A program made the translations under genes and the position numbers. From assembly GCF_000187895.1 (NCBI RefSeq), contig NZ_DS990134.1, positions 1-64,000 of the forward strand: 64,000 bases of DNA. The letters run 5' to 3'. The DNA comes from Phocaeicola plebeius DSM 17135 (GTDB lineage Bacteria > Bacteroidota > Bacteroidia > Bacteroidales > Bacteroidaceae). This document shows, piece after piece, positions 44,881 to 54,334 of this stretch. Positions within the stretch are counted from its first letter, which is position 1; every line of letters starts with the position of its first letter. The notes below the pieces were generated by a model. It made no database searches. It was not told the origin of the DNA and was given only the letters and a program-made list of their open reading frames with translations.

Positions 44881-45003
44881 ATGTTCTTAAATTGGGATAT
44901 TTACTGAATGTTCCATTTTAGTTTTGGCATGTCTGTCAAAATCTGCTTGTGTTTTCAATAAATCGTTTGGATATTTTATCTTTATTATTAATTACTATTA
45001 ATA

Positions 45004-45029
45004 TTAGTAGTTCTACTAAAACTTTTAGT
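45004..45029. promoter_or_regulatory. Overlapping palindromes, probable BlaI-type operator
   Basis: TTAGTAGTTCTACTAA (45004-45019) has 7-base arms, and ACTAAAACTTTTAGT (45015-45029) has 7-base arms with one central base; they share five bases. A degenerate -7 box, TATCTTCG, is at 45050-45057. BlaI/MecI repressors bind such dyads as dimers at their own promoters, so this is likely the autoregulatory operator for the next two genes. Confidence 0.65.
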
Positions 45030-45085
45030 TGTTTGTCTGATAATTTTCATATCTTCGTGTAGTATTAATCTTAAATGAGCTGTTT

Positions 45086-45460
45086 ATGAAGAAACTGACA
45101 CCCAAAGAAGAAGAAATAATGAATATTTTATGGACCCATGGTCCTTTGTTTATTCGTGAAATGTTGGCATTCTATTCAGAACCGAAACCCCATTACAATA
45201 CAGTAGCTACTCTGGTGAAGCTGTTGGTAGAAAAAGGCTTTGTCAGTTATCGGGCGTTTGGAAACACCTACCGTTATGAAGCAAAAATAACAGAAAATGA
45301 ATACAAGGGTTCGGCTATCGGAGAGATTGTTTCTCAGTATTTTGACAATTCTTATACCAAGGTGGTTTCTCAGTTTATTGAAGATGAGAAAATGAATCTG
45401 GATGAACTGAAGCAGCTGATAGCTCAGATAGAGCGGGGGAAGAATAATCGTAAATCTTGA
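45086..45460 (+). CDS. BlaI/MecI/CopY-family transcriptional repressor
   Basis: 124 residues. A winged helix covers the first 80 (LTPKEEEIMNILWTHGPLFIREML, PHYNTVATLVKLLVEKGFVSYRAFG), the signature of BlaI/MecI with the TVATLVKLL recognition helix. The C-terminal helices form the dimer, with the scissile region of the family. It represses itself and the adjacent M56 peptidase until a signal triggers cleavage. Stop and the peptidase start are 4 bases apart. No beta-lactamase gene is nearby. Confidence 0.92.
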   Translation: MKKLTPKEEEIMNILWTHGPLFIREMLAFYSEPKPHYNTVATLVKLLVEKGFVSYRAFGNTYRYEAKITENEYKGSAIGEIVSQYFDNSYTKVVSQFIEDEKMNLDELKQLIAQIERGKNNRKS

Positions 45461-45464
45461 ACCT

Positions 45465-47105
45465 ATGGTAGCCTTTTTAATCTATCTACTGAAAAGCTCT
45501 TTCTGCCTGACATTGCTTTATGGATTCTATAAGTTGCTTTGTGCTTCGACCACTCGCTTTTCTTTGAACCGATGGGTGCTGGTGGGCGGAATGCTGACTT
45601 GTCTGTTATTGCCTTTTGTTTCTCTGGAATTAGAGCATGAACCCTTAGTGCAGTCTCCTTTTATACTTATGGAGGAATGGAAACAGCCTGTTGATGTAGT
45701 ATCTGCTTCCGCTACCGGCATGGTGAAGACTACTCAGAAGGAAACCGATTATTGGGGTTGGCTTGTGTTATCGATGGCAGTTTATCTGTCGGGGTGTGTC
45801 TTCATTCTTTTGCAATGGGTTGTAGGCTATATCCGTCTGTTCCGTTGGATAAGTCGGCAGGAATATAAAGAATGTAATGGATTTCGATGGGTGTTGTACG
45901 ATATTCCTGTCCGTCCTTTTAGCTGGGGAACGTATATCGTCATGAACAGTCAGGAGTATGAAAAATATTCTCCGGTCCGTTTGCATGAGGAGATGCATTG
46001 TCGGTATGGGCATTGTTATGACAATCTGTTGATACAGTTTATCCTAATCTTTCATTGGTGGAATCCGTTGGTGTGGAAACTGAGGTATGAACTTAATGGT
46101 GTTCATGAGTATCAAGCTGATGAAGGTGTGTTGAATCAAGGCGTCGATATAAAAACATATCAATTATTATTGGTGAGAAAAGCAGTGGGCTCAAGGCTCT
46201 ACTCTATGGCTTGCGGTTTTACTCACAGTTCACTTAAAAAACGTATATCTATGATGTCGAAAAGAAGAAACAGTAAGTGGGTCCGGCTACGTGTTTTGTT
46301 AGCCGTACCTTTGGCTGCAGGGGTCGTGTATGCCTTTGCGAGGCCGGAAGTAAAAGAAACGGTGGCGGATTATGGCGCAGCTCTTCAAACAAAGAATCAG
46401 GGAAAAGAAAAATCCGGGTATTCAGTACAGCAGCAGAATACAGACAACCTGATGCTGGATCATATTTCGTCGGAAAAGGCGTATGTGTTGGAATTGTATT
46501 GTAACCAGCGGAATCAGTTTCTTTTCGGACCTGAAAAGCCTATTTCAAAGAAGAAGCTTGTTGATTATGAAACTATGATGGACGAGACCAAGAAGCAGTT
46601 GAAAGACTCTTTCGTCAAATTGTATTCTGAACAGAAAGAGGAAATGTTTCCTATTGTTGTCCGTATTGTAGCAGACCGCAATGCGAAGATGGGAGCTATT
46701 ACTGCCGCCAAGCAGAAATTGGTAGAAGCGTATGATGAGGTCAGACGGGAGCTTTCGAAAACTTATCCTCAGGAATTAGTGAATGAATGTCTGATTCCCC
46801 GTTTCTATTATGCTTCCCCGAAAGCATATGCGGATGTACCGGCAGGTGTGGCCGATAAGAGTGTTCCGTTGCCGGGATATGAAGTCCGTTTTTTGAAAGA
46901 TAATGTGATAGTAGGTGAGTTGGAGGATTTTTCACTGGATGAACTTTCTTCGAAAATCAAGCAGTGGTGTAAGGGAAATAAGGCTGAAAACTTTTCTGTG
47001 TCATTGAAGGTACCTTCAGATGCTTCTGAAGGAGTAGTATATGATATCAAGCAGGCATTACGTGAAGGATATATGCTTAAACTGAATCTCATGAATGGTT
47101 TTTAG
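45465..47105 (+). CDS. BlaR1/MecR1-type M56 membrane peptidase
   Basis: 546 residues. Four membrane spans in the first 300 frame the zinc peptidase motif VRLHEEMHCRYGH (HExxH), with EYQADE as the third ligand region. Beyond a last span (VLLAVPLAAGVVYAF) the extracytoplasmic part of about 250 residues is not a penicillin-binding domain. It is charged and helical, with a pattern NVIVGELEDFSLDELSSKI near the end. It should cleave the BlaI-type repressor when it senses an envelope signal, possibly not a beta-lactam. Confidence 0.85.
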   Translation: MVAFLIYLLKSSFCLTLLYGFYKLLCASTTRFSLNRWVLVGGMLTCLLLPFVSLELEHEPLVQSPFILMEEWKQPVDVVSASATGMVKTTQKETDYWGWLVLSMAVYLSGCVFILLQWVVGYIRLFRWISRQEYKECNGFRWVLYDIPVRPFSWGTYIVMNSQEYEKYSPVRLHEEMHCRYGHCYDNLLIQFILIFHWWNPLVWKLRYELNGVHEYQADEGVLNQGVDIKTYQLLLVRKAVGSRLYSMACGFTHSSLKKRISMMSKRRNSKWVRLRVLLAVPLAAGVVYAFARPEVKETVADYGAALQTKNQGKEKSGYSVQQQNTDNLMLDHISSEKAYVLELYCNQRNQFLFGPEKPISKKKLVDYETMMDETKKQLKDSFVKLYSEQKEEMFPIVVRIVADRNAKMGAITAAKQKLVEAYDEVRRELSKTYPQELVNECLIPRFYYASPKAYADVPAGVADKSVPLPGYEVRFLKDNVIVGELEDFSLDELSSKIKQWCKGNKAENFSVSLKVPSDASEGVVYDIKQALREGYMLKLNLMNGF

Positions 47106-47154
47106 AATTGATCCGTGTAATTAGTCTGTATTTGAAAACTTAGTTTTAGAATTT

Positions 47155-48207
47155 ATGAAACGTTTTGTCTTTTATTTAAGTCTTATATTCGTTGTATCGG
47201 TGTTTGCTTCTTGTCAGAAGGATGGTAAAAGTATTGTTACTCCGGTGTCCAGTGGTCGCCCTTATGAGGTGTTGGTGGTCGCTGATGACAAATGTTGGAA
47301 CAGTCCGGATAGTGCGCTTTTCCATGTACTTGATACCGATGTACCGGGATTGCCCCAACCGGAACGTTCTTTCCGGATTTCGAGAGTTCGCCCGGAGTAT
47401 TTTGACCGTAGTACCCGTCTGTTCCGCAACATCATTATTGTGGATATTCAGGCTATCTATACTCAGACTAAATTCAAGTATACCCGTGACGCGTATTCTT
47501 CTCCACAAATGATTATGACTATCCAGTCGCCGAATCAGGAAGAGTTTGCCGAATATGTATCCAAGAATGGACAGGTGATAATTGATTTCTTTACCCGTGC
47601 AGAAATGAACCGGGAAGTAAAATTGTTGGAGAAGAAGCATAATGATGTCTTGTCTGCCAAGGTGCAAAGTTTGTTTGACTGTGATATATGGATGCCGGTA
47701 GAACTGGCTTCGTACAAGGTGGGTCAACAGTTCTTGTGGGCTTCCAGCAACCTGAATGATTTGAACTTTGTTATCTACACTTATCCGTATACCAGCAAGG
47801 AAACTTTTACAAAGGCATATTTCATAGAGAAACGAGATTCTGTGATGAAAGCCCACATTCCGGGAGCAAAAGAAGGTATGTATATGGTGACTGCTGATTC
47901 CATTTTTGTAGAAGCTCGAAACATTGCAGTGCAGGGTGATTATGCATATGAAGTACGCGGTTTGTGGGAGATGGAGAACGATGCTATGGGAGGTCCTTTC
48001 GTTTCACATGTTCGTGTGGACCGTACGAACGGTCGGATTATCGTAGTAGAAGGTTTCGTCTATAATCCGGGAAAACTGAAACGTGACCAGATCCGTAAAC
48101 TGAATGCTGCCCTTTATACGTTGAAACTTCCTCAGGAGAAAGGGATGGGAGAACTTCCTGTAGACAATCAGATTTCGGAAAAAAAGGTGATGAAAGACAA
48201 CTTATGA
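47155..48207 (+). CDS. DUF4837 lipoprotein
   Basis: 350 residues with a lipoprotein signal (SVFASC lipobox). The remainder (PVSSGRPYEVLVVADDKCWNS, VRPEYFDRSTRLFRNIIIVDI, GLWEMENDAMGGPFVSHV) matches DUF4837, a Bacteroidota family of envelope lipoproteins with unknown role. Full length. It lies 50 bases after the M56 peptidase gene and may be co-transcribed with it. Confidence 0.85.
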   Translation: MKRFVFYLSLIFVVSVFASCQKDGKSIVTPVSSGRPYEVLVVADDKCWNSPDSALFHVLDTDVPGLPQPERSFRISRVRPEYFDRSTRLFRNIIIVDIQAIYTQTKFKYTRDAYSSPQMIMTIQSPNQEEFAEYVSKNGQVIIDFFTRAEMNREVKLLEKKHNDVLSAKVQSLFDCDIWMPVELASYKVGQQFLWASSNLNDLNFVIYTYPYTSKETFTKAYFIEKRDSVMKAHIPGAKEGMYMVTADSIFVEARNIAVQGDYAYEVRGLWEMENDAMGGPFVSHVRVDRTNGRIIVVEGFVYNPGKLKRDQIRKLNAALYTLKLPQEKGMGELPVDNQISEKKVMKDNL

Positions 48208-48299
48208 AATATAGCACATTATCATGTCGTTGATTGGTATCCTGTTATAAAAGCATTATATCGGAATTTCCCCTGTTGGGGCTGCCAAACCTTATTTAC

Positions 48300-48378
48300 G
48301 GGGGAATATCTAGAGATATAAAAAAGCCAACTAATACGCAATGATTTGCATGTGAATTAGTTGGCTTTTTTATATCCT
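48300..48378. repeat. MITE-like repeat with hairpin, copy 2 (also a terminator)
   Basis: Starts GGGGGAATATCTAGAGATAT; then AGCCAACTAAT (48325-48335) pairs with ATTAGTTGGCT (48356-48366) and a run of T follows. The left end and hairpin closely match 22687-22754, but the right terminal repeat (CCCC) is absent. It lies between the convergent DUF4837 and MATE genes and would terminate both. Confidence 0.65.
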
Positions 48379-49709
48379 TAAATTTGCTTCCTTTGCCAGC
48401 TTCCCTTTTTCAGGTAGAGATAGCTCAGCAGACCGATAGCTCCGGCATACACGTGTTCAGCGAACCAACATACGGCTACATCCATTTTCAGAAGAAGAAT
48501 AACCGTGACAATAAAAATCAGGTAGCAGGTCAGGGCTACTATTTCCAGCAGGAAGGCAGAGCGGGTATCACCCGTACCGGATACGGACTGGAAGAAAATG
48601 AATCCGGCGCATTGGAAGAGGTAGCTGGAGCAGAGTACCCAAAGGGTAGGGACGGCGGCTTCTACCAGGTCGGGCATGTCGGTGTAGATGCGGAGTATAT
48701 ACGTAGGCAGACAGGCTATTAACAGAATAACGGGCCAAACAATGCAGGTGCAGAGTCGCACATGCTGCCGGATGGTGGGCATGACGTAGCGCGCTTCTCC
48801 GCTGCCAATCAGGTTGCTGACCAGGGAACTGCAGGTGGAAGCAAAGGCCGTAATGGTCATAAACGGGATACTTGATACGTTACGTACAATGTTGGTGATG
48901 GCCAGTGAGCGTTCGCCCAAATGCTCAATAAAGATAAAGAACAGAAACCAGGTACTGATAGAGACCGCATTCTGTATCATGGTCCACAGTGATACGCTCA
49001 TGATGCGTTTCAGTTCTGTCCATCGGAAACTTACCAGTTGGTTCAGTCCGTATTTGGTGCAGTCTACTTTCCGTGTGGTGTAGACAATGAAAAAGAGCAT
49101 GGACACCAGTTCTGCCAGTGAAGAGCCGATGGCTGCTCCGGCAATACCTAATGCCGGAAATCCTAATTTCCCGAATACCAGTATATAATTGAACACCACG
49201 TTCGATGTTACCATGACGATAGAGTTGAGCGTGAGTGTCTTGGTTTGTGTGGTACCTACAAAGAAAGCACGGAACATGATGGCTACAAACGAAAAGAAGA
49301 ATCCGAATACACGCCAGTTGATGTAGCTCACTGCCGCCTCACAGATGCGTGGGGAGGCCACCACGTGCGACAATATCCAGGGAGAAAACAGCCGGGAAAG
49401 GGTGAACATGATCAGTGCCATGGCCAGCAGGAAATAAATTCCCTGATAGAAGATGGAACCGATCATCCGGAAGTTGCCTTCCCCGTTGCGGCGGGCAATC
49501 AGTATCTGCGAACCGATGCTGAAGCCGAATCCCATCATGAAAATAGCCAGATAATACACTCCGGCAATGGCCGAAGCTCCCAGTTCTACTTCGCCTACAC
49601 GTCCCATGAAAGCCGTATCCGTCATACCGATAAGCTGTTCCATAATCAGACTGATCAGGATAGGGTAGGCCACTTTCCATATTTCTCCATTGGTGTATTT
49701 GGTATGCAT
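48378..49709 (-). CDS. MATE-family multidrug efflux transporter
   Basis: 443 residues, twelve membrane spans. MATE features: LISLIMEQLIGMTDTAFMGRVGEVELGASAIAG in the first two spans (two pieces), FGFSIGSQILIARRNGEG and, in the second half, AFASTCSSLVSNLIGSGEARYVMPTIRQ. It uses Na+ or H+ to export cationic drugs or metabolites. It is alone on its transcript, convergent with DUF4837. Confidence 0.93.
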   Translation of the reverse strand: MHTKYTNGEIWKVAYPILISLIMEQLIGMTDTAFMGRVGEVELGASAIAGVYYLAIFMMGFGFSIGSQILIARRNGEGNFRMIGSIFYQGIYFLLAMALIMFTLSRLFSPWILSHVVASPRICEAAVSYINWRVFGFFFSFVAIMFRAFFVGTTQTKTLTLNSIVMVTSNVVFNYILVFGKLGFPALGIAGAAIGSSLAELVSMLFFIVYTTRKVDCTKYGLNQLVSFRWTELKRIMSVSLWTMIQNAVSISTWFLFFIFIEHLGERSLAITNIVRNVSSIPFMTITAFASTCSSLVSNLIGSGEARYVMPTIRQHVRLCTCIVWPVILLIACLPTYILRIYTDMPDLVEAAVPTLWVLCSSYLFQCAGFIFFQSVSGTGDTRSAFLLEIVALTCYLIFIVTVILLLKMDVAVCWFAEHVYAGAIGLLSYLYLKKGSWQRKQI

Positions 49710-49808
49710 AAAAAGAGTATTTTCGTTTGGAGTGTAAAATTACAACAAAACCTTTACACTTTAAATATAAATCTCTTTGTGTCTTTACAAGCAGGTGTGG
49801 AGGTCAGG

Positions 49809-50471
49809 CTAGTTTATTTTAATCGGATCTCCTAAGAAATGAGGTTGTTTGTCTGTAAGGATGTCCCAAACAAGTTTTGTACGTGCAAGTAGTTCGCGCA
49901 ACTGTACTTTTATTCCTTTTCGGAAAGAAATATCTTTTGCATTAAATCCTATGGCATCTACACCTTGCCAGTTTGCCAGGCAGATGGCGCGTGCATTATG
50001 GAACTTTTGAGATATGACCGTAAACTCTGACAGTCCGAATACCTTGACAGCCCTGACTACAGAATCAAGTGTACGGAAGCCGGCATAGTCCAAGTGGATG
50101 TCTTGTTCTGGAATCCCTTGTTTGATGAGATCTCCTTTCATCAGGTCTGGTTCACTGTATGATTTATGACGATTATCCCCGCTGATGAGTATCTTCTTTA
50201 TTTTACCAGCTTTGTAGAGATCTACGGTAGCATTGATGCGATTATAATAGAATGGATTTCGTCTTTTAGTATATCTGCTTATCGGGTTGGTCCCTAACAA
50301 TAGTCCGATTTTTCTTTCCGGGATTTTGGAAACAAATGCATATGTGTGGTTACGACTGACGAGTTCTACGTAAATATGGCATGCCAGAATCAAAATCATT
50401 GTAAGTGGGAAAATGCATATTGCTACGCTTACTAAAATAATTTTCTTGGTATGTTTGCTTAATGGTTTCAT
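49809..50471 (-). CDS. SanA/ElyC-type DUF218 membrane protein
   Basis: 220 residues with one N-terminal membrane span (IILVSVAICIFPLTMILIL) and a DUF218 domain outside: IGLLLGTNPISRYTKRRNPFYYNRINATVDLYKAGKIKKILISGD in the SanA order, and PEQDIHLDYAGFRTLDSVVRAVKVFGLSEFTVISQKFHNARAI. SanA affects vancomycin exclusion in E. coli, and the family is linked to envelope polysaccharide. Exact reaction unknown. Confidence 0.88.
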   Translation of the reverse strand: MKPLSKHTKKIILVSVAICIFPLTMILILACHIYVELVSRNHTYAFVSKIPERKIGLLLGTNPISRYTKRRNPFYYNRINATVDLYKAGKIKKILISGDNRHKSYSEPDLMKGDLIKQGIPEQDIHLDYAGFRTLDSVVRAVKVFGLSEFTVISQKFHNARAICLANWQGVDAIGFNAKDISFRKGIKVQLRELLARTKLVWDILTDKQPHFLGDPIKIN

Positions 50472-50664
50472 TGTGTTCTTTGATAGAATGGAGAGGTGAT
50501 AAAGAACTGTGCAGAAAGCAGATAGGATGTGTTTTTCTTTTGTAGAACTTTTCTGTTTTGGGTTTCGGGTAGTCTCGGGGCAAAATATTATATATGGCTC
50601 CGACTAAAATTAAGAATAGAAAACTGAAAAACAAATATTTCTATTGCTAGTGTCCGGATAAAAG

Positions 50665-50712
50665 AAATCTCTGGAAAGAAACAGATATCGAGTCTTTCCA
50701 GAGATTTTTTTG
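50665..50712 (-). terminator. Terminator after rpsP
   Basis: AAATCTCTGGAAAG pairs with CTTTCCAGAGATTT (50694-50707), 14 bp with a 15-base loop. T-rich sequence lies on both sides, so it may work in both directions; it lies directly after the rpsP stop. Confidence 0.88.
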
Positions 50713-50722
50713 TAGAAGAAAA

Positions 50723-51265
50723 TTAAGCTTCAGCAGGAGCTTCTTCAGCAGCAGGAGCTTCTTCTGCGTTTGCAGCAGCTTCAGCTTCAGCCTTAGCAGC
50801 AGCTTCAGCAGCTTTCTTTTCAGCTACCTTCTTAGCGATTTCTTCGTTTACTTTCTTTTCAGCTTCCAGACGTGCTTTAGCTTCAGCTTTCTTAGCTTCT
50901 TCTTCCTTAGCCTTCAAAGCAGCCAGACCTGACTGTTTGTTTTCTTTCCAAGCGTTGAATTTAGCTTCAGCCTGTGCTTCATCGAATGCGCCTTTAGCTA
51001 CACCGCCCAGCAAGTGTTTCTTCATGTAAACACCTTCGCGAGACAAGATGTTGCGTACTGTGTCAGTAGGCTGTGCACCTACCATTACCCAGTGTAATGC
51101 ACGTTCAAAATTCAAATCTACTGTGGCAGGATTGGTGTTCGGATTGTAAGTACCAATTTTTTCAGTAAATCTACCATCACGTGGTGCTCTTGCATCTGCA
51201 ATAACAATTGAATAGAACGCATATCCTTTGCGTCCGTTTCTTTGCAATCTGATTTTAGTTGCCAT
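50723..51265 (-). CDS. rpsP: Ribosomal protein S16 with long C-terminal extension
   Basis: 180 residues. The first 80 or so are S16 ([61 protein letters not shown]), a small 30S protein required for assembly. About 95 further residues are almost all Ala, Glu and Lys, predicted as a long charged helix ending [13 protein letters not shown]. Bacteroidota S16 is known to be longer than the E. coli form; this tail is at the long end. No 16S-processing rimM or trmD gene adjoins, unlike in many bacteria. Confidence 0.95.
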   Translation of the reverse strand: MATKIRLQRNGRKGYAFYSIVIADARAPRDGRFTEKIGTYNPNTNPATVDLNFERALHWVMVGAQPTDTVRNILSREGVYMKKHLLGGVAKGAFDEAQAEAKFNAWKENKQSGLAALKAKEEEAKKAEAKARLEAEKKVNEEIAKKVAEKKAAEAAAKAEAEAAANAEEAPAAEEAPAEA

Positions 51266-51327
51266 TTTTTAATTTAGTTTTTAATGTAAATGATTTGAAT
51301 TATGCTAATAACCCGTATTAGCGGGTG

Positions 51328-51358
51328 CAAAGGTACAACTTTTCTTTTGTTCTACAAA
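51328..51358 (-). promoter_or_regulatory. Promoter for rpsP
   Basis: Minus strand TTTG (51358-51355), 19 bases, TACCTTTG (51335-51328): a perfect consensus, as expected for a ribosomal protein gene. The start codon is 63 bases downstream. Confidence 0.85.
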
Positions 51359-51370
51359 GAGTTGCGCTAA

Positions 51371-52219
51371 TTATTTGTTGATTTCGCGCAGCCATTTCTC
51401 CAGTTCGCCCGTCCATTGGCGTTTGTAGGGGAAGCTGTCGTGGTATCCCCAGCCGTGTCCTCCTATCGGATAAGTGTGCAGGCTGGCAGGAACTTTGTTC
51501 TTGACGAGGGCTGTGTAGTAGTTCACGCTGTTGGCCACCGGTACTACCGTGTCATCGCTGCTGTGCAGAATGAAGGCAGGGGGTGTTTGCGGAGTAACCT
51601 GCAATTCATTGGAATATTTCTGTTCCAGTTCCTTTGAGGGATTTTTTCCCAGCAGGTTGTCGTGAGAACCCATGTGAGTGTAAGCAGGGTCCATGGTGAT
51701 GACCGGGTAGAAAAGAATCTGGAAATCCGGGCGAGTTTCCGCATCGGTGAAATGAGTGGCGGTGGTGCTGGCCAGATGTCCTCCGGCTGAAGAACCCATG
51801 ATGCCCAGTTTTTTTACATTCCATTCCTGAGCGTGCTGGCGCATGATGCGCAGAGCCTGTTGTGAATCGCTCAGAGGCACTTCATTGTGTCCGTTGGGCA
51901 TGCGGTAGCGGAGCACGGCATACGTAATGCCCTGGCTGTTGAACCAGTCGGCCATGCTTTTCCCTTCGTGGGCCATGGCCAGATGTGAGTATCCTCCTCC
52001 CGGACAGGCTACGATGGCCATTCCGTTCCCTTTTTTAGCCGGATAGACGTAGAGAATGGCTTCTTTTGTATAACTTGGAGAATCGGTATCTCCATTCTTT
52101 TCTTCTGTGATGCCGTTGTCATTAGGGGCACCGTTGGGCCATACCTTCATTTCAATCGGCTGTTGTGCGAAGAGCGTGCCCGACATAAGTAGCAGGCCCA
52201 TTAGTAGCAGTGTTTTCAT
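51371..52219 (-). CDS. Secreted alpha/beta hydrolase (acetylesterase-like)
   Basis: 282 residues with a signal peptide ending SGTLFAQQ. Esterase fold: oxyanion CPGGGYSHLA, nucleophile elbow IMGSSAGGHLAST, acid SSDDTVVP and His in GGHGWGYH. This resembles the bifunctional feruloyl/acetyl xylan esterases used in plant glycan breakdown. Substrate not certain. It is 19 bases after the OPT transporter gene, so they are likely one transcript. Confidence 0.88.
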   Translation of the reverse strand: MKTLLLMGLLLMSGTLFAQQPIEMKVWPNGAPNDNGITEEKNGDTDSPSYTKEAILYVYPAKKGNGMAIVACPGGGYSHLAMAHEGKSMADWFNSQGITYAVLRYRMPNGHNEVPLSDSQQALRIMRQHAQEWNVKKLGIMGSSAGGHLASTTATHFTDAETRPDFQILFYPVITMDPAYTHMGSHDNLLGKNPSKELEQKYSNELQVTPQTPPAFILHSSDDTVVPVANSVNYYTALVKNKVPASLHTYPIGGHGWGYHDSFPYKRQWTGELEKWLREINK

Positions 52220-52238
52220 GTGTGTGATATATTAGAGA

Positions 52239-54227
52239 TTATTTTTTCAGTTTCATGCTGGCTTTTACCAGGTAAGTAATCAGCAGCAGATAAGCTACCA
52301 GTGACACCAGTTCGCTCATCGGGTTAGCCAGCCATTCTTCGTGGATAAGATTGATGTCGCAGTAGCGCATGATGGCACTCACTACACCCATCAGGGCACC
52401 TCCAGCAATGAATCCGGATGCCAGCAGCGTACCTTTCTCACCGCGTGCGTTGTTGACAGCTTCGTCCTTGCTGCGTGAAGTCACGTACCAGTTGATGGCT
52501 CCACCCACCAGCAACGGGAGGTTCAGTTCCAATGGAATGAACATACCCAGTGCGAAGGCCAGGGCAGGTACCTTGCAGAAAGTCAGTACCAATGCCAGTG
52601 CTGCACCGATGCCGTAGAGCAGCCATGGAGCACCTACACCGTTCATCAGCGGGTCGATGACAGCTGCCATGGCGTTGGCCTGCGGAGCAGCCAGTTGTCC
52701 GCTGGTGAATCCGTAAGAATCATTCAGCACCATAATCACGCCGCCTACAGTAGCTGCGGAAACCAGTGTGCCGAGGAATTTCCAGCTTTCCTGTTTCTTG
52801 GGTGTGCTCCCCAGCCAGTAACCGATTTTCAGGTCGGTAATGAAACCGCCGGCCATGGACAATGCGGTGCAGACCACGCCACCCATTACCAGTGAAGCTA
52901 CCATGCCCGTGGCACCTTTCAGTCCTACTGCCACCATGATGACAGAAGCCAGAATCAAGGTCATCAGCGTCATGCCCGATACCGGGTTCGTTCCTACAAT
53001 GGCGATGGCATTGGCTGCTACGGTGGTAAACAGGAAGGAGATTCCTGCTACCAGCAGAATGGCTACCACGGTATGCAGGATGTTGCCTTGCATTACATCG
53101 AAATAGAAGAAGAGTACTACGAGCAGCAGGGTGAACAACGAACCGAAGGCAATGATTTTCATGGACAAATCCTTTTGGGTACGTTCCACGTTTTCTTCGG
53201 CCTTTTTGCCCTTCATTTCACTGGCAGCCAGGCTGACTGCACTCTTGATGATGCCCCATGAACGCACGATACCGATGATGCCGGCCATGGCAATACCTCC
53301 GATACCGATGCTCTTGGCATATTCCTTAAAGATAAGTTCGGGTGACATGTCTCCTACGGCTGTCGTGATATCCGGATTCCAGGCATTCAGCACCTGGTCG
53401 CCCCAGAACAAGGAAATGCCCGGTACGATAATCCACCATACGGCCAGTGAACCGGCACAGATGATGGCCGCATATTTCAGTCCGACGATGTAGCCGAGTC
53501 CCAGTACGGCAGCTCCCGTGTTAATCTTGAATACCAGTTTGAACTTGTCGGCAATAGTCTCGCCCCATCCGCAGATGCGGCTTGTGAAGTTCTCGTTCCA
53601 CCAGCCGAACGTTCCCACGATGAAGTCATAAAGACCACCCACCAATCCGGCCATAAGCAGCGGTTTGGCCTGGTCGCCTCCCTTTTCACCCGACACGAGC
53701 ACCTGGGTGCTGGCCGTAGCTTCCGGGAAAGGATATTCGCCATGCTTGTCTTTTACGAAATATTTACGGAAGGGAATCAGGAACAGGATGCCCAGCACAC
53801 CACCCAGCAGGGAGCTGATGAACATCTGCATGAAGTTGACCGTCATTTCCGGATATTTTTCCTGCAGGATGTAGAGGGCCGGCAGGGTAAAGATGGCACC
53901 CGCCACGATGACGCCTGAGCAGGCACCGATGGACTGAATCATGACGTTTTCACCCAGTGCGCCTTTGCGTTTGGTGGCGCTGGAAATACCCACAGCGATA
54001 ATAGCAATAGGGATGGCAGCTTCGAACACCTGGCCCACTTTCAACCCTAAATAGGCAGCGGCAGCCGAGAAAATAACGGCCATGACGAGTCCCCATGTCA
54101 CTGACCAGAAGTTAACTTCAGGATACGTTTTTCCGGGAGACATGAGGGGTTCGTATTTCTCTCCCGGTTTGAGCGGACGGAATGCGTTTTCGGGCAGTCC
54201 CGTCGGTTTTTCTTGTGTCTCTTTCAT
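52239..54227 (-). CDS. OPT-family oligopeptide transporter
   Basis: 662 residues and about 14-16 membrane spans. It has the OPT layout: EVNFWSVTWGLVMAVIFSAAAAYLGLKVGQVFEAAIPIAI in the first spans (family motif in pieces), EYPFPEATASTQVLVSGEKGG (typical P-loop after span 4) and the IVGTNPVSGMTLMTLI region. It imports small peptides or metal-chelate compounds. A 22-bp tandem repeat array lies directly upstream of its promoter. Confidence 0.92.
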   Translation of the reverse strand: MKETQEKPTGLPENAFRPLKPGEKYEPLMSPGKTYPEVNFWSVTWGLVMAVIFSAAAAYLGLKVGQVFEAAIPIAIIAVGISSATKRKGALGENVMIQSIGACSGVIVAGAIFTLPALYILQEKYPEMTVNFMQMFISSLLGGVLGILFLIPFRKYFVKDKHGEYPFPEATASTQVLVSGEKGGDQAKPLLMAGLVGGLYDFIVGTFGWWNENFTSRICGWGETIADKFKLVFKINTGAAVLGLGYIVGLKYAAIICAGSLAVWWIIVPGISLFWGDQVLNAWNPDITTAVGDMSPELIFKEYAKSIGIGGIAMAGIIGIVRSWGIIKSAVSLAASEMKGKKAEENVERTQKDLSMKIIAFGSLFTLLLVVLFFYFDVMQGNILHTVVAILLVAGISFLFTTVAANAIAIVGTNPVSGMTLMTLILASVIMVAVGLKGATGMVASLVMGGVVCTALSMAGGFITDLKIGYWLGSTPKKQESWKFLGTLVSAATVGGVIMVLNDSYGFTSGQLAAPQANAMAAVIDPLMNGVGAPWLLYGIGAALALVLTFCKVPALAFALGMFIPLELNLPLLVGGAINWYVTSRSKDEAVNNARGEKGTLLASGFIAGGALMGVVSAIMRYCDINLIHEEWLANPMSELVSLVAYLLLITYLVKASMKLKK

Positions 54228-54271
54228 GAATAATATTACATTTTGATTTGATTAATATTCTTAAGGGTGTC

Positions 54272-54305
54272 CAAAAGTAGTAAAAATCCTTTATATTCAT
54301 TCAAA
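54272..54305 (-). promoter_or_regulatory. Probable promoter of the OPT gene
   Basis: Minus strand TACTTTTG (54279-54272) matches TAnnTTTG; TTTG (54305-54302) lies 22 bases upstream, slightly longer than the common 19-21. Transcription would start near 54265, 38 bases before the start codon. Confidence 0.6.
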
Positions 54306-54334
54306 AGTGGGCTCATTTTTGTGCCATCGGAAAA

